From Hyphomicrobium_A sp965243865 (GTDB lineage: Bacteria; Pseudomonadota; Alphaproteobacteria; Rhizobiales; Hyphomicrobiaceae): DNA of 64,000 bases. Positions 17,168-29,501 of the stretch are shown piece after piece. Within the stretch, counting starts at the first letter, position 1, and every line of letters starts with the position of its first letter. The notes under the pieces are model-generated. The model saw only the letters and a list, made by a program, of their open reading frames with translations. It had not been told where the DNA came from and did no database searches. The stretch is from NCBI RefSeq assembly GCF_965243865.1, contig NZ_OZ251603.1:310001-374000 (forward strand), written 5' to 3'. The translations under genes and the position numbers were made by a program.

Positions 17168-18373
17168 CTACGGCAGACCGAGTGGCAGCAGCACCGTTGC
17201 GCTCGCCATTGCCGCAATGCCTTCGCCGCGGCCGATAAAGCCAAGCTTCTCCATCGTGGTCGCTTTGATACCTATGCGCGATACGTCGATGTCGAGGATG
17301 CCGGCCACCGCTGCACGCATGGCATTGCGATGCGGCCCGATCTTCGGTGCCTCGCAAAGGAACGTGACGTCGACGTTGCTGATCCGCCCGCCGAGTTTGC
17401 GCACGCGCGCGGCGGCATCGGTCAGGAAAATGTGCGAGGCCGCACCGCGCCAGCGCTCGTCGCTCGGAGGAAAGTGCTGGCCGATGTCGCCATCGCCGAT
17501 AGCCCCGAGCAGCGCGTCGGTAAGTGCATGCAAACCGACGTCGGCGTCGGAATGTCCTTCGAGCTTCTGCGAATGCGGGATCTGCACGCCGCACAGCCAC
17601 ACGTGATCGCCGGGCGCAAACCTGTGCACGTCGAAGCCAGTCCCGTTGCGTGGCTCGAAGGAGTTCGATGGCGCCATCAGTCGTTCTGCCAGCGCAAGGT
17701 CGGCGGCGGTTGTTAGCTTCATGTTGAGTGCCCCGCTGGCGATGAGCTTCACGGGCAGTCCCGCCCATTCGGCGAGCCCCGCATCGTCTGTGAAATCGTG
17801 GCGGCCCTCAGTGGCTGCTCGACGATGCGCCTTTAAGATCGCGCCGAAGCGGAATGCCTGCGGGGTTTGCGCCCGCCACAGCCCCGCGCGATCCACGGTG
17901 CGGGTGATCACTGCGTCTGCGCCCGCCTGCTTCAGTGTGTCGCTGACCGGTTCGGCGGCAATTGCGGCGGGGTGCTCCGAGAGAGCAGAAAGCAGCCGGC
18001 TGACGAGATCGCCGGTTAGAAATGGCCGCGCCGCGTCATGGATCAGGACATAGTCGGGTGGCGCATCGGCGAAGGCTTCCAGCCCGGCAAGCACCGAGTC
18101 CTGCCGCGTGGCCCCGCCGGCCACCGGAGGAAGCAACGCAGCCTTAAAGGATGCTGCCGCTTTATCATAAAGTTGAGCATCTTCCGGATTGTAGACCACC
18201 ACGCTGCGAGCTACTTCGGGGTGCCCCTCGAATAGGCGAAGAGAGTGCGCCAGTACCGGGAGCCCAGCTAATGGCAGATACTGCTTGGGTGGCTCCCCCA
18301 CACCGCGCGCACGCGTCCCGCGGCCTGCCGCCACGATCACTGCCGCCGCTGTCGCCATTGTCGCACCTGCCAT
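17168..18373 (-). CDS. ispDF: bifunctional IspD/IspF isoprenoid enzyme
   Basis: Fused cytidylyltransferase and cyclodiphosphate synthase of the MEP pathway, 401 residues. IspD occupies about 1-235 with the nucleotide loop VAAGRGTRARG and HDAARPF; IspF occupies about 243-401 with metal ligands in GFDVHRF and GHSDADVGLHALTDALLGA. The fusion is a known alphaproteobacterial feature. An ATG five codons downstream (18358) is an equally good start. Divergent from dusB. Confidence 0.96.
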   Translation of the reverse strand: MAGATMATAAAVIVAAGRGTRARGVGEPPKQYLPLAGLPVLAHSLRLFEGHPEVARSVVVYNPEDAQLYDKAAASFKAALLPPVAGGATRQDSVLAGLEAFADAPPDYVLIHDAARPFLTGDLVSRLLSALSEHPAAIAAEPVSDTLKQAGADAVITRTVDRAGLWRAQTPQAFRFGAILKAHRRAATEGRHDFTDDAGLAEWAGLPVKLIASGALNMKLTTAADLALAERLMAPSNSFEPRNGTGFDVHRFAPGDHVWLCGVQIPHSQKLEGHSDADVGLHALTDALLGAIGDGDIGQHFPPSDERWRGAASHIFLTDAAARVRKLGGRISNVDVTFLCEAPKIGPHRNAMRAAVAGILDIDVSRIGIKATTMEKLGFIGRGEGIAAMASATVLLPLGLP

Positions 18374-18516
18374 AAATGCCCCGGCCTGCTTAGCCAGAAC
18401 GGGACTTCAGGGCAATTGTGGATGGGCTTGTTCGCGCTTGCGAAATAAAAACTCAGACCCTATTGTGCACAAATGAAGGGCACACATCACCAATGCCTAA
18501 ATCCTGAGCATCCGGC

Positions 18517-19524
18517 ATGACGTCGATCAGCGGCGGCCTCGAAATTGGTCGCCACACCGTGCCGAACCGGGTCCTGCTCGCCCCCATGACGGGCGTCACG
18601 GACCTGCCGTTCCGGCGCCTCGCTCATTCTCTAGGCGCTGGCCTGGTCGTCTCTGAGATGGTCGCCAGCGAAGAATTTGTGCGTGGCCGCACCGATGTGC
18701 TGCGCCGTGCCGAAGGCCGGGAGCTTGCCCCGTTTGCAATCCAACTGGTGGGACGCGAGGCCGGCTGGATGGCGGAGGGCGCCCGCATCGCCGAGGACCT
18801 CGGCGCCGATATCATCGACATTAACATGGGCTGCCCGGCGCGCGAAGTGACGGGCAAGCTGTCCGGCAGCGCCCTGATGCGCGACCTCGACCACGCCCTA
18901 TCGCTGATCGAAGCCGTGGTCGCTGCTGTCCGTGTGCCTGTCACGCTGAAGATGCGGCTCGGCTGGGATGACAAGAGCCGAAACGCTCCCGAGCTGGCGC
19001 GCCGCGCCGAGGCCGCCGGCATCAAGATGCTCACTGTGCATGGACGCACCCGCTGCCAATTCTTCAAGGGCAACGCCGATTGGACCGCGGTACGGGACGT
19101 CGCCAGCGCAGTTTCGATCCCCGTCATCGTCAACGGTGACATCACTTCCGCCGAGGATGCCGACACAGCCCTGAAGGCTTCAGGCGCTGCCGGTGTCATG
19201 ATCGGCAGAGGCGCCTATGGTGCGCCATGGCTGCCCGGCCGTGTCGCCGCACACCTTTCCGGCGCGCCTATATCCGCCCCCTCGTTGCCCGAGCAGGCGG
19301 TCATCGCCCGTTCGCACGTCGAGGACATGCTCTCTCACTATGGTGCCGAGCACGGGCTGCGCATCGCCCGCAAGCACATCGGCTGGTATCTGGAGAAGAG
19401 CGGCCGCGCCGTCGATATCGTGAAATCGTGGCGCCGCGTGCTGTGCACTGAGAGCGATCCTTCGCGTGTCATGCGCGGCCTCGCCGCCTTCTACGCCGAC
19501 GAACCGCTGGAGGCTGCCGCGTGA
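18517..19524 (+). CDS. dusB: tRNA-dihydrouridine synthase B (NifR3-like)
   Basis: FMN enzyme reducing uridines in tRNA, 335 residues. It begins with the flavin-binding LLAPMTGVTDLPFRR; the catalytic Cys106 is in NMGCPAREV, and the FMN phosphate site is MIGRGAYGAPW. As in Rhodobacter and Rhizobium nifR3, it is the first gene of the ntrBC operon; its stop overlaps the ntrB start. Confidence 0.96.
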   Translation: MTSISGGLEIGRHTVPNRVLLAPMTGVTDLPFRRLAHSLGAGLVVSEMVASEEFVRGRTDVLRRAEGRELAPFAIQLVGREAGWMAEGARIAEDLGADIIDINMGCPAREVTGKLSGSALMRDLDHALSLIEAVVAAVRVPVTLKMRLGWDDKSRNAPELARRAEAAGIKMLTVHGRTRCQFFKGNADWTAVRDVASAVSIPVIVNGDITSAEDADTALKASGAAGVMIGRGAYGAPWLPGRVAAHLSGAPISAPSLPEQAVIARSHVEDMLSHYGAEHGLRIARKHIGWYLEKSGRAVDIVKSWRRVLCTESDPSRVMRGLAAFYADEPLEAAA

Positions 19525-20669
19525 CGAGAAGTGCCGCCGCTACCCGTTCGCCACCGCCAAACCGCAAGCCTGTCGAGCACGATCTGCTGCTCACCGCCGT
19601 GCCGCATCCGATTCTCGTTCTCGGCGACGATAATCGCATCATCTACGCAAACTCGGCTGCCGAAGCCTTCCTGTCGAGCGGCATCGCGCTTCTGAAGCGC
19701 ATCAAGCTGGACGAGGTCGTGGCGTTCGGCTGCCCACTGCTCGCGCTCGTCGAGCAGGTGCGCGTCTCTGGCGCCACCGTGAACGAATACGGCGTCGAGG
19801 TTTCCGGCCCGAAATTTCAGAGCCCCAAGCTCGTCGATGTCTACGGCGGCCCGATGCCCGAGCATCCGACCGATGTCGTCCTGATGCTGCAACAGCGGAA
19901 CATGGCGCAGATGATCGAACGCCAACTCACCCATCGCGCAGCCGCCCGCTCCGTCTCCGGGCTGGCGTCTGTTCTGGCTCACGAGATCAAAAATCCGCTG
20001 TCGGGTATCCGCGGTGCTGCCCAGCTGCTCGAGCAGAACCTCTCCGATGCCGACCGCGCGCTAACCCAGCTCATCTGCTCCGAGACAGATCGCATCCGCA
20101 ATCTCGTCGACCGCATGGAAGTGTTCGGCGACGAGCGCCCGTTGCAAAAGGAGCCCGTCAACATCCACGACGTGCTCGACCACGTGCGCCGGCTGTGCGA
20201 GTCCGGCTTCGGCCGCGGCATCCGCTTCATCGAGGACTACGACCCCTCACTGCCGCCAGTCGCCGGCAACCGCGACAAGCTGGTCCAGGCGATCCTCAAT
20301 CTCGTCAAGAACGCGGTCGAGGCCATCGGCGATAACAAGGCGCAGGGGCGCATCGTCATTCAGACCTCGTTCCGTCCCGGCGTGCGCCTCTCGGTGCAGG
20401 GATCCGACTCCCGCATCAGCCTGCCGCTGATGATTCAGATCGAGGACAATGGCTCGGGCGTCCCCGAGCACCTCAAAGAACACTTGTTCGATCCATTCGT
20501 CACAACCAAGCCGTACGGCACTGGCCTCGGGCTCGCACTCGTCGCCAAGATAATCAACGATCACGGGGGGATCATCGAGCTCGACAGCGAGCCCAAGCGC
20601 ACCGTCTTCCGGGTCCTGCTCCCGATGCAGGAACCCTTCACTCCGAACTCCCGCTCGAGCCCGAGGTAG
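19521..20669 (+). CDS. ntrB: nitrogen regulation sensor kinase NtrB
   Basis: Cytoplasmic histidine kinase/phosphatase that controls NtrC in response to PII. 382 residues: PAS domain about 25-125, dimerisation and phospho-acceptor His154 in LAHEIKNPL, N-box NLVKNAVEAI, then G-boxes DNGSGVPEHL and GTGLGLALV. GTG start overlaps the dusB stop (GTGA), so the two are translationally coupled. Confidence 0.96.
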   Translation: MTRSAAATRSPPPNRKPVEHDLLLTAVPHPILVLGDDNRIIYANSAAEAFLSSGIALLKRIKLDEVVAFGCPLLALVEQVRVSGATVNEYGVEVSGPKFQSPKLVDVYGGPMPEHPTDVVLMLQQRNMAQMIERQLTHRAAARSVSGLASVLAHEIKNPLSGIRGAAQLLEQNLSDADRALTQLICSETDRIRNLVDRMEVFGDERPLQKEPVNIHDVLDHVRRLCESGFGRGIRFIEDYDPSLPPVAGNRDKLVQAILNLVKNAVEAIGDNKAQGRIVIQTSFRPGVRLSVQGSDSRISLPLMIQIEDNGSGVPEHLKEHLFDPFVTTKPYGTGLGLALVAKIINDHGGIIELDSEPKRTVFRVLLPMQEPFTPNSRSSPR

Positions 20670-20672
20670 GCC

Positions 20673-22121
<1,449 letters not shown>

Positions 22122-22306
22122 TCGCGGCCCATTGTCCCCTTGAAATTCCAAAGCGTTACCCGCACGCCCTTGCGCGCGGTCAGGACCGGCGTTACCAATT
22201 CGCCACGTCGCGAAAATGTCACAGTCTGTTGCTCTGATCCCGGTCGCCGCAACTGGCGGCAGTTCCGTAACCGGCCTCCCCCGGGCCCAAGACTGAAAGC
22301 GACCCG

Positions 22307-24607
22307 ATGCCGGCAGTGCTCATCGCACCGCAGCGAGGCCATAACTTGGAAGAAGGGACCTCCGCCCTCAATCCGAGCGACCGCGCTTTTTGGATCGGAC
22401 TGGTCCTAGTCCTGTTGTCGCTCGTCTCGGCGTTCGCGACCTACCTCATCCTGACTGGTCTCACGCCGATCCCGCCACGAAACGAGGTGGTGCTGGGCGT
22501 GCTCGCCCTGAACATCGTCCTCATTGTCGCGATGATCGCGCTCCTCACCTGGCAGGTGCTGGGGCTCGCCAGGGCATGGCGCAAACGAACGCCCGGTGCC
22601 CGGCTGCACATTCGCATCGTCGGTCTGTTCTCGATCATCGCTGCACTGCCGACCATCCTGCTCGCGGTCGGCGCGACCGTCACCTTCGCCCGCTCGCTGG
22701 ACGGCTGGTTCGCCACGTCTACGCGCGCCATCGTGCTGTCATCGCGCGACGTCGCCAACGCCTACCTCGACGAGCACGGTCAGGTGATCCGCACCGACAT
22801 CGTCAACATGGCGCGCGATCTCGACATGGCCGCCGGCTCCATAGCTGGCGACCCGATCCGCCTTCAACGCCTCGTGATGGTCCAGGCGGGCCTGCGCGAT
22901 TTGCCCGCGGCCTACATCGTCAATAGCGAGGGCCAGCCGGTCGTCGAAACCAGCGCCGACGATCGGCTGCCCTACATCAGCCCGACACAAAGCGCGCTCG
23001 CCCAGGCCGCTGCCGGCCAGGTGGCTTTGATGATGCCCAACGCACACAATTACCGCGTCGGCGCTGTCGCAAAACTGGAGCGCTACCCCGGCATGTATCT
23101 TTACGTCGCCCGTGGCGTCAGCCCGCAGGTGACGGAGCATCTCCGCCTTACTGCCCAGAACGTCGACGAGTTCAACCGCCTGCGCAAAGCGCGCGGCGGG
23201 CTCAAGGTGGCGCACGGGCTCATGTATCTGATGATCTCGATGACGGCCGTGCTCGCCGCCATCTGGGTCGGTCTATGGTTCGCCGGACGCTTCGTTGCGC
23301 CCATCCGTCGTCTCATCGGTGCGGCTCAGGAGGTCTCGACCGGCAACCTCGATATCGAGCTGCCCGAGAAGCGCGGTGAGGGCGATCTGCGGCGCCTTTC
23401 GCAGACCTTCAACACCATGACGCGCGAGTTGAAAAATCAGCACGACGCGCTCGTCACCGCCAACGAGCAGTTGATGGAGCGCCGCCACTTCATGGAGGCC
23501 GTGCTGTCGGGCGTTTCGGCGGGCGTCATCGGCCTCGACAGCCAGGATCGCATCACCCTCGTCAGCCGCGCCGCCACCAAGCTCCTCGGCATCGAGGATG
23601 CCGACCTCGTGGGCAAAAAGCTGCGCGAAGCAATCCCCGCCTTCAGCGGCGTCCTTGACCATGCCGATGAGCACACGCTGAAGCAGCGCTCGCAGGAAGA
23701 GATTACGCTCGACGTCGGCGGCGAGGAGCGCACGTTCGCTGTGATGGTCACGCGCGAACGCGCCAGTGGCGGCGACGTCGGCTCTGTCGTCACCTTCGAT
23801 GACGTGACCGACCTCGTTTCGGCCCAGCGCACGGCTGCCTGGGCGGACGTGGCCCGCCGCATCGCCCACGAGATCAAGAACCCGCTGACGCCGATTCAGC
23901 TTTCAGCCGAGCGCCTGCGCCGCAAATACGCCAAGAGCATCACGCACGACCGCGAAACCTTCGACCGCCTCACCATGACGATCGAACGTCAGGTCACCGA
24001 CCTCAAGACGATGGTCGACGAGTTCGCCGAGTTCGCGCGCATGCCCAAGCCAGAGATGGCGTCGAGCGACCTGCGCCACGCGGTGCAGGAGCCCGTCGTC
24101 CTGTTCCGCGAAGGCCATCCAGAGATCAGCTACGATTTGCGCATTCCCGAAAAACCGCTGCTGATGTCGATCGACCGACGCCTCATCACCCGCGCCATCA
24201 CGAACCTCGTCAAGAACGCCAGCGAGGCGGTAGAAGCCGCACGCGAAACCGCCCAGCAGGAAGACCCGAAGTGGAAGGGCTGGATCGAAACCATCATCAC
24301 GCCGCAGTCCGACCGCGTTACCATCGAAGTCATCGACAACGGCATCGGCTTGCCCAAGCAGAACCGCGCTCGCCTGCTTGAGCCTTATGTCACCACCAAA
24401 GGCCACAAGGGCACCGGCCTCGGCCTTGCCATGGTTCAGAAGATTACCGAACAGCACGGTGGCACACTCGCGCTTGAAGACGCCCCCGTGGCTCCCGGAC
24501 GCCCGCATGGCGCACTCGTCCGCATCACGCTGCCGCTGGTCTTTGGACACGGACCCGCGCGCCCCGCCACTCCCCCATCCTCAACAGAACAAGCTGCGGC
24601 CCACTAG
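22307..24607 (+). CDS. ntrY: membrane sensor kinase NtrY
   Basis: Membrane-bound histidine kinase paired with NtrX, linked in alphaproteobacteria to nitrogen, redox and envelope control. 766 residues: an N-terminal set of membrane segments (about 25-50, 60-85, 100-125), a periplasmic region, another segment near 305-325, HAMP about 325-380, PAS about 390-490, phospho-acceptor His521 in RRIAHEIKNPLTP, and ATPase boxes NLVKNASEAV, DNGIGLPKQN and GTGLGLAMV. A 185-bp gap before it likely carries its own promoter. A TTG at 22346 is an alternative start. Confidence 0.95.
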   Translation: MPAVLIAPQRGHNLEEGTSALNPSDRAFWIGLVLVLLSLVSAFATYLILTGLTPIPPRNEVVLGVLALNIVLIVAMIALLTWQVLGLARAWRKRTPGARLHIRIVGLFSIIAALPTILLAVGATVTFARSLDGWFATSTRAIVLSSRDVANAYLDEHGQVIRTDIVNMARDLDMAAGSIAGDPIRLQRLVMVQAGLRDLPAAYIVNSEGQPVVETSADDRLPYISPTQSALAQAAAGQVALMMPNAHNYRVGAVAKLERYPGMYLYVARGVSPQVTEHLRLTAQNVDEFNRLRKARGGLKVAHGLMYLMISMTAVLAAIWVGLWFAGRFVAPIRRLIGAAQEVSTGNLDIELPEKRGEGDLRRLSQTFNTMTRELKNQHDALVTANEQLMERRHFMEAVLSGVSAGVIGLDSQDRITLVSRAATKLLGIEDADLVGKKLREAIPAFSGVLDHADEHTLKQRSQEEITLDVGGEERTFAVMVTRERASGGDVGSVVTFDDVTDLVSAQRTAAWADVARRIAHEIKNPLTPIQLSAERLRRKYAKSITHDRETFDRLTMTIERQVTDLKTMVDEFAEFARMPKPEMASSDLRHAVQEPVVLFREGHPEISYDLRIPEKPLLMSIDRRLITRAITNLVKNASEAVEAARETAQQEDPKWKGWIETIITPQSDRVTIEVIDNGIGLPKQNRARLLEPYVTTKGHKGTGLGLAMVQKITEQHGGTLALEDAPVAPGRPHGALVRITLPLVFGHGPARPATPPSSTEQAAAH

Positions 24608-24639
24608 GCCCGCGACATCGACCGAAGGAGTTTTGAAAG

Positions 24640-26040
<1,401 letters not shown>

Positions 26041-26156
26041 TGGCCTGACGTGGGTGAAGTCGTCGGTGAAGTCGTAAGCCTGCGAAGCCGGACGATGGCG
26101 ACCCGAACGATCGACGAGCTTGCTATCTCACGACCTCACGCACCGACGGATATCTC

Positions 26157-27020
26157 ATGACCCGCATCGTCTACGTGAACGGCCGTTACGTGCCGTATGC
26201 CGACGCCGCCGTTCACGTGGAAGACCGCGGCTTCCAATTCGCCGACGCCATCTACGAGGTTTGCGAGGTGAGGGGCGGGAGCCTCATCGACGAAGCGCGG
26301 CACATGGCCCGCCTCGAACGATCGCTGGCCGAGCTGCAGATCCGCCGCCCCATGACCGCCGCCGCGCTGGGCCATGTCATGCGCCAGGTCATCCGCCGCA
26401 ACCGCGTACGCGATGGCCTCGTCTACCTCCAGGTCAGCCGTGGCGCCGCCCCCAGAGACTTCGCGTTCCCTGGTCCCGACGTCCCCCCCACCCTCGTCTG
26501 CCTGGCGCAATCGATTTCGGCCGCGCAGCGCGACTTCAAGGCCCTGTCGGGAATAGCCGTCAAATCAATGCCCGATATCCGTTGGCAGCGGCGCGACATC
26601 AAGACGGTAATGCTGCTGCCAGCCTGCCTCGCCAAGGAGGCGGCCCGCAAAGACGGGGCTCGTGAGGCCTGGTTTGTGGACGCCGAGGGCTTCGTCACCG
26701 AGGGGGCCTCCAGCAACGCCTGGATTATCGACGAGGGCGGCGCCGTCATCACACGGCAATTGGGGCTTGATATCCTCCCCGGCGTCACTCGCGCGACCTT
26801 GCTTGACGTCCTTGCCGAGGAGAAGATGCAACTTATCGAGCGACCGTTCCGGCTCTCCGAGGCCTATGCCGCCCGCGAGGCCTTCATCACCTCTGCGACC
26901 CAGACGGTGATGCCGGTCGTTCGCATCGATGGGCGTTCTGTGGGCGACGGCAAACCCGGGCCGGTGGCAGGTAAACTACGCCGGAAATTTCACCATTTTG
27001 CCGCCATTTCGAGCGCTTGA
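26157..27020 (+). CDS. dat: D-amino-acid transaminase
   Basis: PLP class IV aminotransferase, 287 residues, supplying or degrading D-amino acids such as D-Ala and D-Glu. The N-terminus VYVNGRYVPYADAAVHVEDRG is typical; the PLP lysine is K149 (RRDIKTVMLLP), followed by VTEGASSNAWI and the phosphate-binding ITSATQTVMPV region. Branched-chain or ADC-lyase activity cannot be excluded from sequence, but the position between ntrX and hfq matches dat in related genomes. Confidence 0.92.
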   Translation: MTRIVYVNGRYVPYADAAVHVEDRGFQFADAIYEVCEVRGGSLIDEARHMARLERSLAELQIRRPMTAAALGHVMRQVIRRNRVRDGLVYLQVSRGAAPRDFAFPGPDVPPTLVCLAQSISAAQRDFKALSGIAVKSMPDIRWQRRDIKTVMLLPACLAKEAARKDGAREAWFVDAEGFVTEGASSNAWIIDEGGAVITRQLGLDILPGVTRATLLDVLAEEKMQLIERPFRLSEAYAAREAFITSATQTVMPVVRIDGRSVGDGKPGPVAGKLRRKFHHFAAISSA

Positions 27021-27161
27021 GACAGCTTCTCTTTGATGACGAACTTGGTATACCTTTTAGTGTGCAGTGCGGCATAATGTTATTATATCACAGCCACTGC
27101 GCGCCGCTCACCGGAGCGGCCTCACTACCCCAGCAGACCTAAGAACAGGCGGACAACAAAA

Positions 27162-27407
27162 ATGGGCGCAGATCGAGTTCAGAATCTTCAGGACACGTTC
27201 CTGAACCACGTGCGCAAGAACAAGACGCCTCTGACGATTTTTCTCATCAACGGCGTCAAGCTCCAGGGGATCGTGAGCTGGTTCGACAATTTCTGCGTGC
27301 TACTGCGACGGGACGGTCACTCGCAGCTCGTGTATAAGCATGCGATATCGACCATCATGCCCGGCCAACCGGTCCACCTCATGGAGACCGAAACGACCGA
27401 GGCCTAA
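27162..27407 (+). CDS. hfq: RNA chaperone Hfq
   Basis: Hexameric Sm-like protein that pairs small RNAs with mRNAs. 81 residues, with Sm1 containing LQDTFLNHVRK and the Sm2 block KHAISTI preceded by SQLVY. The C-terminal tail is short, as in other alphaproteobacteria. The 141-bp leader is AT-rich (ATAATGTTATTATAT near 27074-27088), a likely promoter region. hflX follows, as in E. coli. Confidence 0.97.
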   Translation: MGADRVQNLQDTFLNHVRKNKTPLTIFLINGVKLQGIVSWFDNFCVLLRRDGHSQLVYKHAISTIMPGQPVHLMETETTEA

Positions 27408-27493
27408 AATCTCGGACGACGGCAATCGACGAACGCGTAGACATTGCAGAGCAGATCGAAGGTGAGGCGCGCGCGATAGGTGCGCGCACTCTC

Positions 27494-28822
27494 GTGCTTG
27501 TGCCCGATTTCAAACGCGCTACCCGCCCTCCGCGCGTTGAGGTAGGAGCGCCGAGCCGCACCGCACCGCTGCATTCCCCCCATGATAGGCTTCAGGAAGC
27601 CATCGGACTTGCCGAGGCGATAGACCTCGACGTCCGCGACAGCATGCTCGTGCCCGTGGCCGCGCCACGCCCGGCCACGCTGTTCGGCACCGGCAAGGTC
27701 GAAAGCCTCAAGGCGATGATCGCCGCGCACGAGATCGCACTCGTCGTCATCGACCATCCCGTCTCGCCGATTCAGCAGCGCAACCTCGAACGCGCGTGGA
27801 ACGCCAAGGTGCTCGACCGCACCGGCCTCATCCTCGAAATCTTCGGCCGCCGTGCGCGCACCAAGGAAGGGCGCCTGCAGGTAGAGCTTGCGCACCTCTC
27901 CTACCAGAAGAGCCGGCTCGTCCGCACATGGACTCACTTGGAGCGCCAGCGCGGCGGCTACGGCTTCCTCGGCGGCCCGGGCGAAGCGCAGATCGAGCTA
28001 GACCGCCGTATGATCGACGAGCGCATCATGGCCATCCGCAAGGAGCTCGAGGTCGTGGTGCGCACGCGCGAATTGCATCGGCAGGGACGCCGCCGCGTGC
28101 CTTATCCGGTCGTCGCCATTGTCGGCTACACCAACGCCGGCAAGTCGACCCTGTTCAACCGCATCACCGGCGCTGATGTTTTCGCCAAGCACCAGCTCTT
28201 CGCCACGCTCGACCCGACGATGCGCGAGGTTCGCCTCAAGAGCGGCCGCCGCATCATCCTGTCCGATACGGTAGGCTTCATCTCCGATCTTCCTACGATG
28301 CTGGTGGCCGCCTTCCGCGCCACGCTCGAAGAGGTGATCGAGTCCGACCTCATCCTGCACGTGCGCGATATCTCCCACGAGGAGACCGACAGCCAGGCAC
28401 ACGACGTCGAGCAGGTTCTAGCCGATCTTGGCATCGACACGCTGGCAGCCGACGCACCCCTTCTCGAAGTGTGGAACAAGATCGACCTTCTCTCCGCCAT
28501 AACCCGCGAAGAAGCGACAAGTGCTGCCCGCTTCGCCGAGCGCCGTCCCGTGCTGGTATCCGCCGTGTCCGGTGAGGGCATCGATAGACTGCTCGACGAG
28601 ATCGACAAGCGTCTCGGGCGCAGCGACAGCGTTGTTGAGATGCTGATCCCCGCGGACGGCGGCCGCCTTGTCAACTGGCTCTACGAGGAAGCCGACGTCA
28701 TCGAGCGCGAGCCGCTCGACAGTGGCGAGACGCGCGCCCGGGTAAGGGTCGCGGCCGAGAAGAAGGAGCGCCTGCTGGCCCAGGCGCGCCAGGCCGGCGC
28801 CATCATCGAAGCTTCCGCCTGA
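27494..28822 (+). CDS. hflX: ribosome-associated GTPase HflX
   Basis: OBG-HflX GTPase that rescues or splits stalled 70S ribosomes. 442 residues: N-terminal HflX domain (GTGKVESLKAM, DRTGLILEIFGRRARTKEG), coiled-coil RLVRTWTHLERQRGGYGFLGGPGE, and the G domain with G1 GYTNAGKST and G3 DTVGFISDLP. The listed GTG at 27494 is the first canonical start, but the frame is open back to 27338 and the sequence just upstream (DERVDIAEQIEGEA) looks like coding, so the true start may be non-canonical. Confidence 0.93.
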   Translation: MLVPDFKRATRPPRVEVGAPSRTAPLHSPHDRLQEAIGLAEAIDLDVRDSMLVPVAAPRPATLFGTGKVESLKAMIAAHEIALVVIDHPVSPIQQRNLERAWNAKVLDRTGLILEIFGRRARTKEGRLQVELAHLSYQKSRLVRTWTHLERQRGGYGFLGGPGEAQIELDRRMIDERIMAIRKELEVVVRTRELHRQGRRRVPYPVVAIVGYTNAGKSTLFNRITGADVFAKHQLFATLDPTMREVRLKSGRRIILSDTVGFISDLPTMLVAAFRATLEEVIESDLILHVRDISHEETDSQAHDVEQVLADLGIDTLAADAPLLEVWNKIDLLSAITREEATSAARFAERRPVLVSAVSGEGIDRLLDEIDKRLGRSDSVVEMLIPADGGRLVNWLYEEADVIEREPLDSGETRARVRVAAEKKERLLAQARQAGAIIEASA

Positions 28823-28970
28823 TCACCCGGGTTGGCCCAGGCAACCAATCCCAATGTGACGCTGCGCGAAACCAGTCGGAAGCCATAGGCGGCACAAAAG
28901 CGCCCGCATGCTAAGGGACATTGAGCCCAGTTGCTTACCGTGCGCCCTGTAATCGCCGCGGGAGGCACCG

Positions 28971-29489
28971 ATGTCTGGAAGTGATCGCAACCTCATCTCA
29001 CCCAAGGATCCGATGACGCCGCAGGATCAGGAGTTCATGCGCCTCGCTCTGCAGCACATGCGCGAGGCGGGCGTCGTGACGAAGTCGGGAGGCCCGTTCG
29101 GCGCCGTCGTTGTGCTTGATGGAAAGGTGCTCGCCGTCGCCGGCAACAGCGTCATGAGCGACAGCGATCCGACTGCGCATGCCGAGGTCAACGCAATACG
29201 CGCGGCCTGCCGCAAGATCGGCAACCCGCACATCGACGGGGCCATCATCTATTCGAGCTGCGAGCCATGCCCGATGTGCTACGCGACCGCCTATTGGGCG
29301 CGCGTCTCGAAAATCTTCTACGCGGCCGGCTATCCTGACTACGCTGACCTTTTCGATGACGCAAACATCGCCGGAGATCTCCTGCTCCCCTACGGCCAGC
29401 GTCAGGTCGTGCTACAGCAGATCATGCAGCCGGAAGCGCAAAAGGTATGGGCGGAATTCCGCACGCTGCCCGATGGCGCGCGCTACTAG
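28971..29489 (+). CDS. nucleoside/guanine deaminase-like protein
   Basis: Zinc-dependent cytidine-deaminase-fold enzyme, 172 residues, resembling bacterial guanine deaminase (GuaD) more than TadA. The catalytic HAE is H70-E72 (DPTAHAEVNA) and the zinc cysteines are C100 and C103 in SCEPCPMCYAT. The C-terminal half (DYADLFDDANIAGDLLLPY) suits a domain-swapped GuaD-like dimer. Substrate assignment is inference. Confidence 0.88.
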   Translation: MSGSDRNLISPKDPMTPQDQEFMRLALQHMREAGVVTKSGGPFGAVVVLDGKVLAVAGNSVMSDSDPTAHAEVNAIRAACRKIGNPHIDGAIIYSSCEPCPMCYATAYWARVSKIFYAAGYPDYADLFDDANIAGDLLLPYGQRQVVLQQIMQPEAQKVWAEFRTLPDGARY

Positions 29490-29501
29490 CGTCGGCGCCG
29501 G

